Positions 34,289 to 44,361 are shown, counted from the stretch's first letter. The stretch is 64,000 bases of DNA from Bacteroidota bacterium (GCA_024280155.1 JAJRQQ010000106.1:1-64000), one strand, 5' to 3'. Notes: generated by a model from the letters alone, not told the origin. Made by a program: numbers and translations.

Positions 34289-35659
34289 TTACTTTCCAAT
34301 ACAAAATTTACTAAAAATGTTTCCCAGTAAATCATCTGTTGATATATCACCTGTAATCGTTCCTAATTCATACATTGCTTGTCGGATATCCATCGCTATA
34401 AAATCTGCGGTGATACCTGTTTCAAGTCCGTGTTTTGTTTTTTCTAATGCAGAAATTGTCTTAATCAGTGCATCGTAATGTCTGGCGTTTGAAACAATTA
34501 CATCATCAGAATTCAGTTGATCTGCATCAATTGTTTTTAGAAGTCTTTCCTTTAAATCATCTAAACTATCCTTGTGTTTTGCCGAAATATAAACCATTTC
34601 CAACCCACTATCTTTGAGTACTTTTAAACTCTTTTCATCCAATAAATCTGTTTTATTTGCTACAATTATTTGCGAAATATCACTCGGGAATTGTTCTAAA
34701 TCTTTCTTAATCTCATCCAAAGTTAGTTTTGATGCATCGAATAAATAAAGGTAAACCGCAGATTCATCCACTTGCTTCAACGCTCTTTCAACACCAAGTT
34801 TTTCAATATAATCTTCTGTTTCTCTCAAACCAGCAGTATCTACAAATCGAAAATCAATTCCTTCAATGATGATTCTTTCTTCAATTGTATCTCTTGTTGT
34901 TCCTGCAATATCCGAAACAATGGCTCTTTCTTCATTTAATAAAGCATTCAATAAAGTCGATTTTCCTGCATTCGGTTGACCAACAATCGCCACTGGAACA
35001 CCGTTTTTTATAGCATTACCCAACTCAAATGACTTCGCTAATTTTCGAATGTACTCTAAAACATTATTCACCAAATCATTCAATTCAGTTCGGTCTGCAA
35101 ACTCAACATCTTCCTCTGCAAAATCCAATTCTAACTCAACTAATGATGCAAAATGAATCAATTTTTCTCTTAAATCTTTCAGTTCAGAACTAAATCCACC
35201 CCTCATTTGTTTCATCGCAATATGATGCGCACTATTCGATTGAGAGGCAATTAAGTCTGCTACAGCTTCAGCTTGAGAAAGATCCATTTTACCATTCAAG
35301 AAAGCACGTTGTGTAAACTCTCCTGGATTTGCTAAACGACAACCATTCTCTAACAATAGTGTTAAAACTTTTTGAAGAATATATGATGAACCATGGCAAG
35401 AAATTTCGACACTTTCTTCCCCTGTAAAACTTTTTCCTTGTTCAAAAACATTGACAAGAACCTCATCAATTAATTCTCCTTCATTCTTTATCGTTCCAAA
35501 GTGAGCAGTATGCGTTTTAGCAGACAAGAGATTCTTTGAAAAAATTTTAGACGTGATATTGAAAGAATTGCTTCCCGAAAGACGTATCATTCCAATCGCA
35601 CCCACTCCATTTGGCGTTGCAAGAGCACAAATTGTATCGTTTATTGTTAAATTATTCAT
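34289..35659 (-). CDS. mnmE: tRNA modification GTPase MnmE (TrmE)
   Basis: The 456-residue protein begins with the formyl-THF-binding domain (DTICALATPNGVGAIGMIRLSG), contains the inserted Ras-like domain with G1 GQPNAGKSTL, G2/G3 region SDIAGTTRDT and DTAGLRE, and G4 NKTD, and ends in the strictly conserved CIGK. With MnmG it makes 5-carboxymethylaminomethyl-uridine at the tRNA wobble position. mnmG lies 13 kb away in this window. Its first base overlaps the last base of the patatin gene. Confidence 0.97.
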   Translation of the reverse strand: MNNLTINDTICALATPNGVGAIGMIRLSGSNSFNITSKIFSKNLLSAKTHTAHFGTIKNEGELIDEVLVNVFEQGKSFTGEESVEISCHGSSYILQKVLTLLLENGCRLANPGEFTQRAFLNGKMDLSQAEAVADLIASQSNSAHHIAMKQMRGGFSSELKDLREKLIHFASLVELELDFAEEDVEFADRTELNDLVNNVLEYIRKLAKSFELGNAIKNGVPVAIVGQPNAGKSTLLNALLNEERAIVSDIAGTTRDTIEERIIIEGIDFRFVDTAGLRETEDYIEKLGVERALKQVDESAVYLYLFDASKLTLDEIKKDLEQFPSDISQIIVANKTDLLDEKSLKVLKDSGLEMVYISAKHKDSLDDLKERLLKTIDADQLNSDDVIVSNARHYDALIKTISALEKTKHGLETGITADFIAMDIRQAMYELGTITGDISTDDLLGNIFSKFCIGK

Positions 35660-36567
35660 TAAATGTCTGGTTCAATTATAATAGAATCTGATTTTAGTTT
35701 TCGAGCATACTCTCTACCTTGTTTCCACCATAATTGCATTTTCTCTTGATTGAAGATCAAGGAATTTTCGGTGAGTTTACGAGGTGTGTGGAATATGTTA
35801 ATCTTTATTTTGTTCTTTTTACTGTTCAATTTAGACAGCTCAAACCGACTATTTATTGATTGGTCCAAAAGAAAATCAAACACATTAAACAATAAATCAA
35901 TCACGTTTCTTGATCTTTTTCGGTTTATACGGGGTTCAACGGGGCTAAGAACAATTACATCGATTTCTGTTGCACCAGCATCAATCGCAGCCTGAATAGG
36001 AATATTGTAACTAAACCCACCGTCTCCATACTCCATATCATCTTTTACGACAAGACTCATAAAAGGTAAAAAATTTGCAGATGCCCAAATCCAATCACAA
36101 AAATCTTCGTATGAAAAGTCATTAATGGATTTAAATTCACCTATATTTTTAGTAATATTTGATACGGATACAATAACATTTTTACCCTGCTTTTTGACTG
36201 CATTAAAATCTTCTTCTGTGAAGAATTTTTGTACCGTTTTACGAAGTTCTAATGTGCTTCCAAAAGTTTTATTTCCCCTTAAAAATGAACGAAAGATGTT
36301 AATGTGATTCATTTTAACTTTCACAACACCTTTTTGAACCTTTATTTTATATGGATTGATTGTAAATATATCTTTATCCGTAATGGAAGTATAAACCTCT
36401 TTCGCCCTAACAACATTATCAGAGGCCAACATCGGAATAAGTAAACTTCCCGTTGATGCTCCCGTAAAAACATCGTATTCAATACCTAAATCTTCCATAA
36501 AATATTCTGCCATACCACCAGCAAAAGCACCTTTGCTTCCTCCACCTGATATAACTAATCCTCTCAT
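35659..36567 (-). CDS. Patatin-like phospholipase (RssA/YlbK-like)
   Basis: The 302-residue protein starts with the oxyanion-hole motif GLVISGGGSKGAFAGG, has the nucleophile elbow GASTG (G-x-S-x-G) and the catalytic Asp in YGDGGFSYN, so the Ser-Asp dyad is intact. Patatin enzymes hydrolyse phospholipid acyl esters. No signal peptide is seen, so it is probably cytosolic or peripheral. The stop shares one base with the mnmE start, so mnmE translation may be coupled to it. Confidence 0.88.
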   Translation of the reverse strand: MRGLVISGGGSKGAFAGGMAEYFMEDLGIEYDVFTGASTGSLLIPMLASDNVVRAKEVYTSITDKDIFTINPYKIKVQKGVVKVKMNHINIFRSFLRGNKTFGSTLELRKTVQKFFTEEDFNAVKKQGKNVIVSVSNITKNIGEFKSINDFSYEDFCDWIWASANFLPFMSLVVKDDMEYGDGGFSYNIPIQAAIDAGATEIDVIVLSPVEPRINRKRSRNVIDLLFNVFDFLLDQSINSRFELSKLNSKKNKIKINIFHTPRKLTENSLIFNQEKMQLWWKQGREYARKLKSDSIIIEPDI

Positions 36568-36625
36568 TTTATGTTTTTATTTTAAAGTTAGCCCTTCTAT
36601 TCTCCATTGTCAAAAAACAAGGCGA

Positions 36626-37069
36626 CTATTTTCTTTTATTTTCAAAGAATGATTGAATTAACTTTCCACATTCTTCACCTAATACTCCGGAAACAATATT
36701 TGTTTTGGGGTGATAAACCCCATTATGTTTACTCGCTCCTCTCTTTTCGTCGGTTGCTCCAAAAACTATTTTATCAATCTGAGACCAGTACAAAGCTCCA
36801 CCACACATTGTACAAGGTTCTAGTGTGACATAAAGTGTACATTTTTTTAAATATTTTCCACCTAAAAAATCCGCAGCAGCAGTAATTGCCTGCATTTCTG
36901 CATGTGCTGTTACGTCATTAAGTTTCTCTGTTAAATTATGAGATTTTGCAATTATCTGATTATTTGAAACAACAACTGCTCCCACAGGTACTTCGCCCAT
37001 TTCGTATGCTTTCTTGGCTTCTTCCAAGGCTTGTTTCATAAAATATTCGTCATTAAACGGCTGAATCAT
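36626..37069 (-). CDS. tadA: tRNA-specific adenosine deaminase TadA
   Basis: The cytidine-deaminase fold has the zinc motifs HAE (VTAHAEMQAI) and PCxMC (TLEPCTMCGGAL), with the TadA-type segment KIVFGATDEKRGA. TadA converts A34 to inosine in tRNA-Arg(ACG). Three in-frame starts are possible (37096, 37069, 37039); 37069 (MIQPFNDEYFMKQAL) is chosen because relatives begin with a similar PFxDxYFM segment (from memory). No ribosome-binding site decides it. It is divergent from the LD-carboxypeptidase gene. Confidence 0.9.
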   Translation of the reverse strand: MIQPFNDEYFMKQALEEAKKAYEMGEVPVGAVVVSNNQIIAKSHNLTEKLNDVTAHAEMQAITAAADFLGGKYLKKCTLYVTLEPCTMCGGALYWSQIDKIVFGATDEKRGASKHNGVYHPKTNIVSGVLGEECGKLIQSFFENKRK

Positions 37070-37150
37070 GTACTTGTTTTCTGCGAAGATACTCATTTTT
37101 ACTCTCTCAAAGAATCATCTATAAATGCGAAAAATAATTACCTTTACTTT

Positions 37151-38047
37151 GTGAAAAATGAAATTAAAAATCTCAAGAACGGTAGTAAAGTTCGTATCGT
37201 TGCTCCTGCCAAAACGATTAATGAATCTGCCGTGCTTTTTGCTAAACAGAAACTAGAAGAAAGGGGATACGTTGTGGAAATTAGCGAACATTGTTTGGGA
37301 AAATACAACTTCTTTTCTGGTACAGTTCAAGAAAGATTAATCGATTTTCGAAATGCTTTAGACGACCCTTCTGTTGATGCAATCCTTTGTGCTAGAGGAG
37401 GATATGGTTGTGTTCAAATTCTCGACTTAGTTCAATGGGCTTCATTTTTAAGAAAACCTAAATGGATAATTGGTTACAGTGATATCACATATATGCATTC
37501 TCGTGTCCATGTTCTAAACCAAAAAAGCATCCACGGTACAGTTCCGTTAAATTTTGAAGACAACACTCCCGAGGCGATTGATTCTATGTTTAATGTACTT
37601 GAAGGTAAATCAAACACTTATTCTTTTCCAAGTTCACCCCATAACCAATTAGGAAAAGTAAATGGAGAAGTTGTTGGAGGAAATTTATCTATTCTCTATA
37701 GTTTACTCGGAACAGATGATAATATTGACTACACCGATAAAATTCTCTTTTTTGAAGATTTAGCCGAACCTCTTTACAGTGTCGATAGAATGATGTTCGC
37801 TTTTAAAAAAGCAGGAGTATTTGATAAAATTAAAGGACTTATTGTTGGGGGAATGACAAACTTAAAAGACTCTGAACCACCATACGGTTCTTCTTATCAA
37901 GAAATTATTAAATCTCATTTTCTTTACAACAGTATTCCCATTTGTTTTGACTTTCCTGCTGGTCATTTTGAAGACAATAGAAGTATCATCTTAGGTGAAA
38001 AAGCAGAAATTAACATCACAAAAGAGCAAGTAACATTTATCCAGTAA
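37151..38047 (+). CDS. LD-carboxypeptidase family protein (peptidase S66)
   Basis: The family core begins at KNGSKVRIVAPAK. The nearest in-frame start is the GTG at 37151; no ATG is available before the core except one at 37031 inside tadA. Motifs of S66 are present: CARGGYGCVQ and the nucleophile Ser in WIIGYSDITYMHS, with a late FDFPAGHFEDNRSI carrying the catalytic His. These serine peptidases cleave the L,D bond of murein tetrapeptides in the cytosol during recycling. A -7-like TACCTTTA (37139-37146) lies so close that the message may be leaderless. Confidence 0.85.
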   Translation: MKNEIKNLKNGSKVRIVAPAKTINESAVLFAKQKLEERGYVVEISEHCLGKYNFFSGTVQERLIDFRNALDDPSVDAILCARGGYGCVQILDLVQWASFLRKPKWIIGYSDITYMHSRVHVLNQKSIHGTVPLNFEDNTPEAIDSMFNVLEGKSNTYSFPSSPHNQLGKVNGEVVGGNLSILYSLLGTDDNIDYTDKILFFEDLAEPLYSVDRMMFAFKKAGVFDKIKGLIVGGMTNLKDSEPPYGSSYQEIIKSHFLYNSIPICFDFPAGHFEDNRSIILGEKAEINITKEQVTFIQ

Positions 38048-38123
38048 ATTACTCGTTATCTAGACTCATTCAAAACAAGAGAAAAAATACATCTTTTGGT
38101 CGATTATTATTCATTAGAAGTAT

Positions 38124-38131
38124 TACATTTG
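38124..38131 (+). promoter_or_regulatory. -7 promoter element TACATTTG of sdhCAB
   Basis: TACATTTG matches TAnnTTTG and lies 30 bases before the sdhC ATG at 38161. The only upstream TTG (38096-38098) is 25 bases away, longer than the usual 19. Confidence 0.55.
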
Positions 38132-38160
38132 TGCTATACACAAAACTAATTTTTAAAACG

Positions 38161-38820
38161 ATGAGCGGATTATTATCTTCTTCAATTGCACGAAAGTTTG
38201 CCATGGCGCTTTCTGCCCTCTTTTTAGTCTTCTTTTTATTAATGCACGTCAGCATTAACATACTGTCACTTTTCAGTGAAGACGCTTTCAATACAGCTTC
38301 TCATTTCATGGGAACAAATCCATTGATTCAATTTGTAATGCAACCCATTTTAATAATTGGTGTTGTTTTTCATTTTGCGCTTGGCTTAATCTTAGAAATA
38401 AAGAACAGAAAGGCACAAGGAGTGAAATATGCACAGAACAATGGTGCTGCAAACTCTACTTGGATGAGTCGTAACATGATCTATTCTGGTGCTGTTATTC
38501 TTTTGTTAATCGCTGTTCACTTTGTTGATTTTTGGTTTCCAGAATTGAACTATAAATACGTTCAAGGTTTACCGGAAGACCCAAACAGATATTACCACGA
38601 ATTGGTTGAGCATTTTCAAAACCCAGCAAGAGTAGGTATTTACGCGTTGGCTTTCATTTTCTTAGCTTTGCATTTATTACACGGTTTTCAATCAGCATTT
38701 CAATCGATGGGAGCAAATAACAAATACACAAAAGGACTTAAAAACTTCTTCGCTGGGTATGCCATTGTTGTTCCAGCATTATTTATCATCATCGTATTAT
38801 TTCATTTCTTAAATCACTAA
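38161..38820 (+). CDS. sdhC: Succinate dehydrogenase/fumarate reductase cytochrome b subunit
   Basis: The ATG at 38161 (MSGLLSSSIARKFAMALSAL) is used; an in-frame ATG at 38131 overlaps the promoter element. The about 219-residue protein has five TM helices with conserved His residues (LLMHVSINI, VVFHFALGL, IAVHFVDFW, LALHLLHGF) suited to bind haem b, as in the single-subunit Bacteroidota (type B) anchor. It moves electrons between SdhB and menaquinone. It is followed 6 bases later by sdhA, the standard C-A-B order. Confidence 0.93.
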   Translation: MSGLLSSSIARKFAMALSALFLVFFLLMHVSINILSLFSEDAFNTASHFMGTNPLIQFVMQPILIIGVVFHFALGLILEIKNRKAQGVKYAQNNGAANSTWMSRNMIYSGAVILLLIAVHFVDFWFPELNYKYVQGLPEDPNRYYHELVEHFQNPARVGIYALAFIFLALHLLHGFQSAFQSMGANNKYTKGLKNFFAGYAIVVPALFIIIVLFHFLNH

Positions 38821-38826
38821 GACATC

Positions 38827-40842
38827 ATGGCTACATTAGATTCTAAAGTTCCAAAAGGTCCAATTAAAGATAAATGGACAACTTATAAAGATAAAATTAA
38901 CTTAGTTAACCCTGCGAATAAACGTAACATCGACATTATTGTTGTTGGAACAGGATTGGCAGGAGGTTCTGCTTGTGCTACATTAGCTGAGCAAGGATAC
39001 AACGTAAAAGCATTTGCTTACCAAGATTCTCCACGTAGAGCGCACTCTATTGCGGCACAAGGAGGTATCAATGCTGCAAAAAACTATCAAGGAGACGGTG
39101 ATTCAAACTACCGCTTATTCTATGATACAGTTAAAGGTGGTGATTACCGTTCACGTGAGGCTAACGTTTATCGTTTAGCTGAAGTTTCAGGAAATATCAT
39201 CGACCAATGTGTTGCTCAAGGCGTTCCTTTTGCTCGTGATTATGGTGGGTTACTAGACAACCGCTCTTTTGGTGGTGTTTTGGTTTCTAGAACATTCTAC
39301 GCAAAAGGACAAACAGGACAACAGTTATTGTTAGGTGCTTATTCTGCAATGAACAGACAGATTGCTCGTGGTAAAATTACCATGTACAATCGCCACGAAA
39401 TGTTAGACGTTGTAAAAGTTGATGGAAAAGCAAGAGGAATTATTGCACGTGATTTAATTACAGGTAAAATTGAACGTCATTCTGCTCACGCTGTTGTTAT
39501 TGCAACAGGTGGTTATGGAAATGTTTATTTCCTTTCAACAAACGCGATGGGTTCTAATGCTACTGCAGCATGGAAAATACATAAAAAGGGTGCTTTCTTT
39601 GCTAATCCTTGTTTTACTCAAATTCATCCAACTTGTATTCCAAGAAGTGGTGATTACCAATCAAAATTAACATTGATGTCAGAATCATTGCGTAATGACG
39701 GTCGTATTTGGGTACCAAAAAACATGGATGACGTGATGGCTATTCGAGAAGGTCGTAAAAAACCAACAGAATTAACAGAGGATGAAAGAGATTATTACTT
39801 AGAAAGAAGATATCCTGCATTTGGAAACTTAGTTCCTCGTGATGTTGCTTCGAGAGCGGCAAAAGAACGTTGTGATGCTGGATATGGTATTAACGCAACT
39901 GGTGAAGCTGTTTATTTAGATTTTAAAGCTGCAATTAACCGTTACGGTACTGAACAAGCATTGTTACATGGAGATACAAATCCATCTGCTGCTAAAATAA
40001 TTGAATTAGGTGAACAAGTTATCGAAGCAAAATACGGTAATCTTTTTCAAATGTATGAGAAAATCGTTGATGAAAATCCGTACAAAACACCGATGATGAT
40101 TTACCCTGTAACGCACTACACAATGGGTGGAGTTTGGGTAGATTACAACTTAATGACAACCGTTGATGGTTTATATTGTATTGGTGAAGCAAACTTCTCT
40201 GATCACGGAGCAAATAGATTGGGTGCTTCTGCATTGATGCAAGGTTTAGCCGATGGTTACTTCGTACTGCCTTATACAATTGGTGATTATTTAGCCAATG
40301 AAATTCGTACAGGTGAAATTCCAACAGATACCAAAGAATTTGATGCAGTAGAAAAAGAAGTTCAAGATAGAATTGATTTCTTTATCAATAATAAAGGAAC
40401 TAAATCTGTCGATCATTTCCATAAACGACTTGGAAAAGTAATGTGGGACAAAGTTGGAATGGCTCGAAATGAAAAACATTTGAAAGAGGCAATTGCTGAA
40501 ATTAAAGAAATTAGAGCAGAATTCTGGAAAGATGTTAAAGTTCCTGGAAATGCTAATGAAATGAATACTGAACTTGAAAAAGCTGGAAGAGTTGCCGATT
40601 TCTTAGAGTTAGGTGAATTATTTGCTTTAGACGCATTGAATAGAAATGAATCTTGTGGTGGTCACTTTAGAGAAGAGTCTGTTGAATTAGACGGACCACA
40701 AAAAGGAGAAGCTTTACGTAACGACACAGATTATAAATATGTTGCTGCTTGGGAATTTAAAGGAGAACCAAGTGAAGCAGTGTTACACAAAGAAGAATTA
40801 GAATTTAACGATATTGAATTGAAAACTCGTTCATACAAATAA
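38827..40842 (+). CDS. sdhA: Succinate dehydrogenase/fumarate reductase flavoprotein subunit
   Basis: The 671-residue protein shows the FAD-binding motif [21 protein letters not shown], the covalent-flavin His region [15 protein letters not shown], the substrate-site segment [13 protein letters not shown] and the C-terminal capping motif [20 protein letters not shown]. It oxidises succinate to fumarate, or the reverse. The length is normal for the Bacteroidota enzyme. It sits between sdhC and sdhB with gaps of 6 and 7 bases, so one transcript is expected. Confidence 0.97.
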   Translation: MATLDSKVPKGPIKDKWTTYKDKINLVNPANKRNIDIIVVGTGLAGGSACATLAEQGYNVKAFAYQDSPRRAHSIAAQGGINAAKNYQGDGDSNYRLFYDTVKGGDYRSREANVYRLAEVSGNIIDQCVAQGVPFARDYGGLLDNRSFGGVLVSRTFYAKGQTGQQLLLGAYSAMNRQIARGKITMYNRHEMLDVVKVDGKARGIIARDLITGKIERHSAHAVVIATGGYGNVYFLSTNAMGSNATAAWKIHKKGAFFANPCFTQIHPTCIPRSGDYQSKLTLMSESLRNDGRIWVPKNMDDVMAIREGRKKPTELTEDERDYYLERRYPAFGNLVPRDVASRAAKERCDAGYGINATGEAVYLDFKAAINRYGTEQALLHGDTNPSAAKIIELGEQVIEAKYGNLFQMYEKIVDENPYKTPMMIYPVTHYTMGGVWVDYNLMTTVDGLYCIGEANFSDHGANRLGASALMQGLADGYFVLPYTIGDYLANEIRTGEIPTDTKEFDAVEKEVQDRIDFFINNKGTKSVDHFHKRLGKVMWDKVGMARNEKHLKEAIAEIKEIRAEFWKDVKVPGNANEMNTELEKAGRVADFLELGELFALDALNRNESCGGHFREESVELDGPQKGEALRNDTDYKYVAAWEFKGEPSEAVLHKEELEFNDIELKTRSYK

Positions 40843-40849
40843 GAAAAAA

Positions 40850-41590
40850 ATGGATTTAACACTAAAAATTTGGAGACAAAAAGACTCGAATTCTAAGGGT
40901 CAAATGGTAGACTATAAAGTGACTGAAATTTCAGAGCACATGTCTTTCTTAGAAATGATGGACGTTTTGAATGAGCAATTAGTGAATTCTGGGGATGAAC
41001 CTGTTGCATTTGATCACGATTGTCGTGAAGGAATCTGTGGAATGTGCTCTATGTATATTAACGGAGAAGCGCATGGGCCTGATAGAGGAATTACAACTTG
41101 TCAATTGCACATGAGAATGTTTAAAGACGGTGACACAATTACAATAGAACCGTTTAGAGCATCTGCATTCCCGGTAATTAAAGATTTGGTTGTTGACAGA
41201 GAGTCATTTGAACGTATTCAGCACGCGGGTGGTTTTATTTCTGTTAATACGTCAGGAAATACACAAGATGCAAACGCATTGCCTATTTCTAAAATAGCCG
41301 CTGACGAAGCGATGGATGCTGCTGCTTGTATCGGTTGTGGTGCTTGTGTAGCTTCTTGTAAAAACTCTTCGGCTATGTTGTTTGTTGGTGCAAAAGTTTC
41401 TCAATACGCATTATTGCCTCAAGGACAAATTGAAGCGAAAGAACGTGTTTTAAACATGGTCGCTCAAATGGACAAAGAAGGTTTTGGTAACTGTACAAAT
41501 ACTGGAGCTTGTGAAGTTGAATGTCCAAAAGGAATTTCTTTGGAAAATATTGCACGAATGAATAGAGAATACTTGAAAGCATCTATATAA
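40850..41590 (+). CDS. sdhB: Succinate dehydrogenase/fumarate reductase iron-sulfur subunit
   Basis: The 246-residue protein has an N-terminal plant-type [2Fe-2S] ferredoxin domain ([15 protein letters not shown], then TTCQLHM) and a C-terminal ferredoxin domain with [13 protein letters not shown] and [17 protein letters not shown] for the [4Fe-4S] and [3Fe-4S] clusters. It relays electrons from SdhA to the cytochrome b subunit. It is the last gene of the operon and is followed by a strong terminator. Confidence 0.97.
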   Translation: MDLTLKIWRQKDSNSKGQMVDYKVTEISEHMSFLEMMDVLNEQLVNSGDEPVAFDHDCREGICGMCSMYINGEAHGPDRGITTCQLHMRMFKDGDTITIEPFRASAFPVIKDLVVDRESFERIQHAGGFISVNTSGNTQDANALPISKIAADEAMDAAACIGCGACVASCKNSSAMLFVGAKVSQYALLPQGQIEAKERVLNMVAQMDKEGFGNCTNTGACEVECPKGISLENIARMNREYLKASI

Positions 41591-41611
41591 ATTTTTGTAA
41601 AATTATTACTT

Positions 41612-41646
41612 AAAAAAGACCTGTTCATTCAGGTCTTTTTTTTTTT
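41612..41646 (+). terminator. Terminator of sdhCAB
   Basis: AAAAAAGACCTG pairs with CAGGTCTTTTTT around a 6-base loop (TTCATT), continuing into a T run that ends at 41646, shortly after the sdhB stop. Confidence 0.85.
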
Positions 41647-41703
41647 AGTTTTTAGTTTCGAAAAAAAATTGTATTTTTACATAAACATTTTAAAATTTAA
41701 TCT

Positions 41704-43446
41704 ATGAAAAAATTATTACTTTCTTTAGTTGTAGTAGCAACTGGTTTCTGGGCGAACTCACAAGTTATTTGTGCAGGTGTATCCCCAGCTAACATTGTTG
41801 GAAACTACGTATTTGAATGGGCAGATCCAGCCGGTGGAGATTGGGCAACCCCTGATTTTTTAACTTCTGGCGTATCTGTACAAGCTGAGTTAATGATTGC
41901 AGATGATGGAACAGCTGGAACAAACCCACAAGGTAATCCTATATCCGCAGAGGCTTGTAGCCCTTTAATTAATGATTTAACAGGTAAAATTGCTATTATT
42001 TACAGAAACACATGTGAATTTGGTACAAAAGCATTGAACGCACAAAATGCAGGTGCTGTAGGTGTGATTATTGTCAACCGAGACAACGAAGCTGTTGGAA
42101 TGGGTGGAGGTGCTGATGGAACATCTGTTACTATTCCTGTAGTTATGATATCTAGTTTAGATGGAGCTACTTTGGTTGCTGAAATGGCAAATGGACCGGT
42201 TGTAATGTTACTTGGTAACAAAGTTGGTGTTTACACAAACGATATTGGTTCTTCTGCTTCAGATATATTAATTGCGCCTTATGCTGGAGCACATTCAACA
42301 ATGTTTGACGGTTTTGATTTAGCAATGCAAATGTATAACTGGGGTTCAGGAACACAAGCTGCCATCACTGTTAATGCAACAATTACTGACGGTTCAGCTG
42401 CTACAGTTTATAATGAAACTGTTAATGTTCCTTCTATGAACACAGGTGATACTACTTACATTGTTACAGGTAATCCAGTTGCTTTTCCTCGATTTACGTT
42501 AGCTTCATATCCTCCAGGGGAATATACTTTAACGTACACTTTAGATATGGGAGTTACTGATGAGTCTGATTTTGATAATGTATTTACAAGTAAATTTACT
42601 GTAAATCCAGATATCATCTCTTTGGCAAACCTTGATGCAAGTACAAACTTGCCAAACAGTACTTCTTATCCTAAAAACTCAACAACTGAATACCAAACTT
42701 GTATGTTCTACGTTGATTCTAATGCAAGTCAAGTTGGTGTGTTAGGTGTTTACTTTACTCCTTACTCTGAGGATACTGTTGCTACTCCATTAGCTGGCGA
42801 AGAAATCAATATTAACTTCTACGAGTGGAATGATACATGGACAGATTTAACTGACCCTAATTTCCCTGCGAACAACGATTGGTTCCAAAACTTAAATTTA
42901 TTGCAATTCATGCAATATTACCCTGCATCAAACGCAGAAAATGGTACATCAGTTTACGCTCCATTAACGAATCCTATTCGTTTGGTAGATAATCAACGTT
43001 ATTTAGTTTGTGTTCAAACATTAAACCCAGAAATTGCTTTTGGTTATGATAATTTAACTTATGACGGTAACCAAGGAATTACTGCAATGCCAATTTCTCC
43101 AGTATTTATTGATGACACATGGTATACTGGTGGTTGGACTGGAGCATCTGCTGTTTCAATCGGTTTAAAAGCATCTCCTGACGCATCTGTTGGAACAATT
43201 GCTTCTATTGATGGTAAAGCATATCCTAACCCTGCAGTTGATGTTGTTACAATTGATGTAGAAGCTAATGGTTCTGCAGTATTAACAATAACTGATATTT
43301 CTGGAAAAGTGGTATTATCTCAAAATGTTGCATTAACAAATGGAACTTCTGATGTTAATATTTCTTCTTTAGAAGCTGGAATTTATGTATTCAACGTTTC
43401 TTTTGAAAACGGAACTTCTTCTCAATTCAATGTTGTGAAGAGATAA
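41704..43446 (+). CDS. T9SS-sorted protein with protease-associated (PA) domain
   Basis: A signal peptide (ending GFWANSQ) is followed by a PA domain (about residues 60-175; ACSPLINDLTGKIAIIYR, CEFGTKALNAQNAGAVGVII and VVMISSLDGATLV). The middle is beta-rich without any protease catalytic motif, and the protein ends in a T9SS type A sorting domain (AYPNPAVDVVTIDVEA to the end). PA domains usually sit in secreted peptidases; here it stands without one. A -33/-7-like TTG and TATTTTTA precede the gene. It has its own terminator. The role is unknown, probably surface binding. Confidence 0.85.
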   Translation: MKKLLLSLVVVATGFWANSQVICAGVSPANIVGNYVFEWADPAGGDWATPDFLTSGVSVQAELMIADDGTAGTNPQGNPISAEACSPLINDLTGKIAIIYRNTCEFGTKALNAQNAGAVGVIIVNRDNEAVGMGGGADGTSVTIPVVMISSLDGATLVAEMANGPVVMLLGNKVGVYTNDIGSSASDILIAPYAGAHSTMFDGFDLAMQMYNWGSGTQAAITVNATITDGSAATVYNETVNVPSMNTGDTTYIVTGNPVAFPRFTLASYPPGEYTLTYTLDMGVTDESDFDNVFTSKFTVNPDIISLANLDASTNLPNSTSYPKNSTTEYQTCMFYVDSNASQVGVLGVYFTPYSEDTVATPLAGEEININFYEWNDTWTDLTDPNFPANNDWFQNLNLLQFMQYYPASNAENGTSVYAPLTNPIRLVDNQRYLVCVQTLNPEIAFGYDNLTYDGNQGITAMPISPVFIDDTWYTGGWTGASAVSIGLKASPDASVGTIASIDGKAYPNPAVDVVTIDVEANGSAVLTITDISGKVVLSQNVALTNGTSDVNISSLEAGIYVFNVSFENGTSSQFNVVKR

Positions 43447-43461
43447 TTTATATTGAAAATA

Positions 43462-43493
43462 AAAAAGGGGAGTCTAACGACTCCCCTTTTTTT
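43462..43493. terminator. Strong bidirectional terminator
   Basis: AAAAAGGGGAGTC and GACTCCCCTTTTT form a 13-bp stem around a TAAC loop, followed by T's, between the convergent T9SS and barrel genes. Confidence 0.9.
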
Positions 43494-43509
43494 ATGTAAA
43501 TAATTTTTG

Positions 43510-44295
43510 TTAAAAGTTTAACGACAACCCAAAAGTTAAAGGATATACCTCAGATGTTTTTCCGGTATCAAACAAAGGTAATAAGCTATAGTTAGCAAAA
43601 ACCCCAAAATCACCATAGCCTAGACGAACTGCTGCATCTAATTTAAAAGGGTTCAAAGAATATGTTCCTTTGTCTTTATTCGTAAATTTATTTCCATTGA
43701 TTTCACCCTTACGTTTTGTTTTAGAAGTTAAACGAAGTCCACCAACAACGCCTGCAGCCAAATAAAAGCTTTTATCTGCATCCGCGTTTGTATTAAATTC
43801 TAATAACAATGGAACTGTAAGGTACGCAGCTTTTAGCTTGTTCTTTGTAAAGTTGTTTACGGTATCCATATAAGCATATAAAGAATCGGGTGAATCAACT
43901 AATACATAGTTGTTTTTGAAAGCAACAGAGGTAAAGTTAAACCCTAAACCAGTCGTTATTCCAAAATAATGTTTAGCTACTTGAAACTTATATTCAGCAA
44001 TATTTAAGTTCCAAACAGTAGACTTAGCTGCATCATTTTCCCAATGTGGGTCATTTGGGAAGTCCGTTTGAAAACTAGAATTCATCAACATAGAAACACC
44101 GAAATCAACTCCTGCCCAATGTGCTTCACTTTTATACTTTTTTGGTTTGCAACTTAATGTATCATCACCCAATTCAATGATAATGATTTCTTTGTTTTTA
44201 AGATTAATACGAGTTGTGTCAGAATTTTCTTCCTCTTGAGCGAAAGTTGGTAAGCAGAATAAGCTTAGCAATCCTATTGTAATTATTTTTTTCAT
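43510..44295 (-). CDS. Outer-membrane beta-barrel protein (PorT-like)
   Basis: The 261-residue protein has a signal peptide (ending LPTFAQ), an acidic N-terminal stretch with two motifs likely outside the barrel (LSCKPKKYKSEAHWAG), then a barrel with aromatic-rich strands (GVDFGVSMLMNSS, KHYFGITTGLGFNFTSVA, DAAVRLGYGDFGVFANYS) and a C-terminal LTFGLSLNF strand ending in Phe, the usual last-strand residue. The family is related to the OMP_b-brl_2/PorT group. A perfect inverted repeat lies immediately ahead of its ATG. The function is unknown. Confidence 0.75.
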   Translation of the reverse strand: MKKIITIGLLSLFCLPTFAQEEENSDTTRINLKNKEIIIIELGDDTLSCKPKKYKSEAHWAGVDFGVSMLMNSSFQTDFPNDPHWENDAAKSTVWNLNIAEYKFQVAKHYFGITTGLGFNFTSVAFKNNYVLVDSPDSLYAYMDTVNNFTKNKLKAAYLTVPLLLEFNTNADADKSFYLAAGVVGGLRLTSKTKRKGEINGNKFTNKDKGTYSLNPFKLDAAVRLGYGDFGVFANYSLLPLFDTGKTSEVYPLTFGLSLNF

Positions 44296-44296
44296 A

Positions 44297-44330
44297 TTGA
44301 TTGTTTTTAAGTTAGACTATAAACAATCAA
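44297..44330 (-). promoter_or_regulatory. Inverted repeat directly upstream of the barrel gene start
   Basis: TTGATTGTTT (44297-44306) and AAACAATCAA (44321-44330) are perfect 10-base inverted arms separated by 14 bases, and the repeat ends one base before the ATG on the minus strand. As RNA it could fold over the ribosome-binding region; as DNA it could be an operator. No T-tract follows, so it is not a terminator. Confidence 0.5.
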
Positions 44331-44361
44331 AATAGTTACAGAAGAAATGTAAAAAAAGAAT

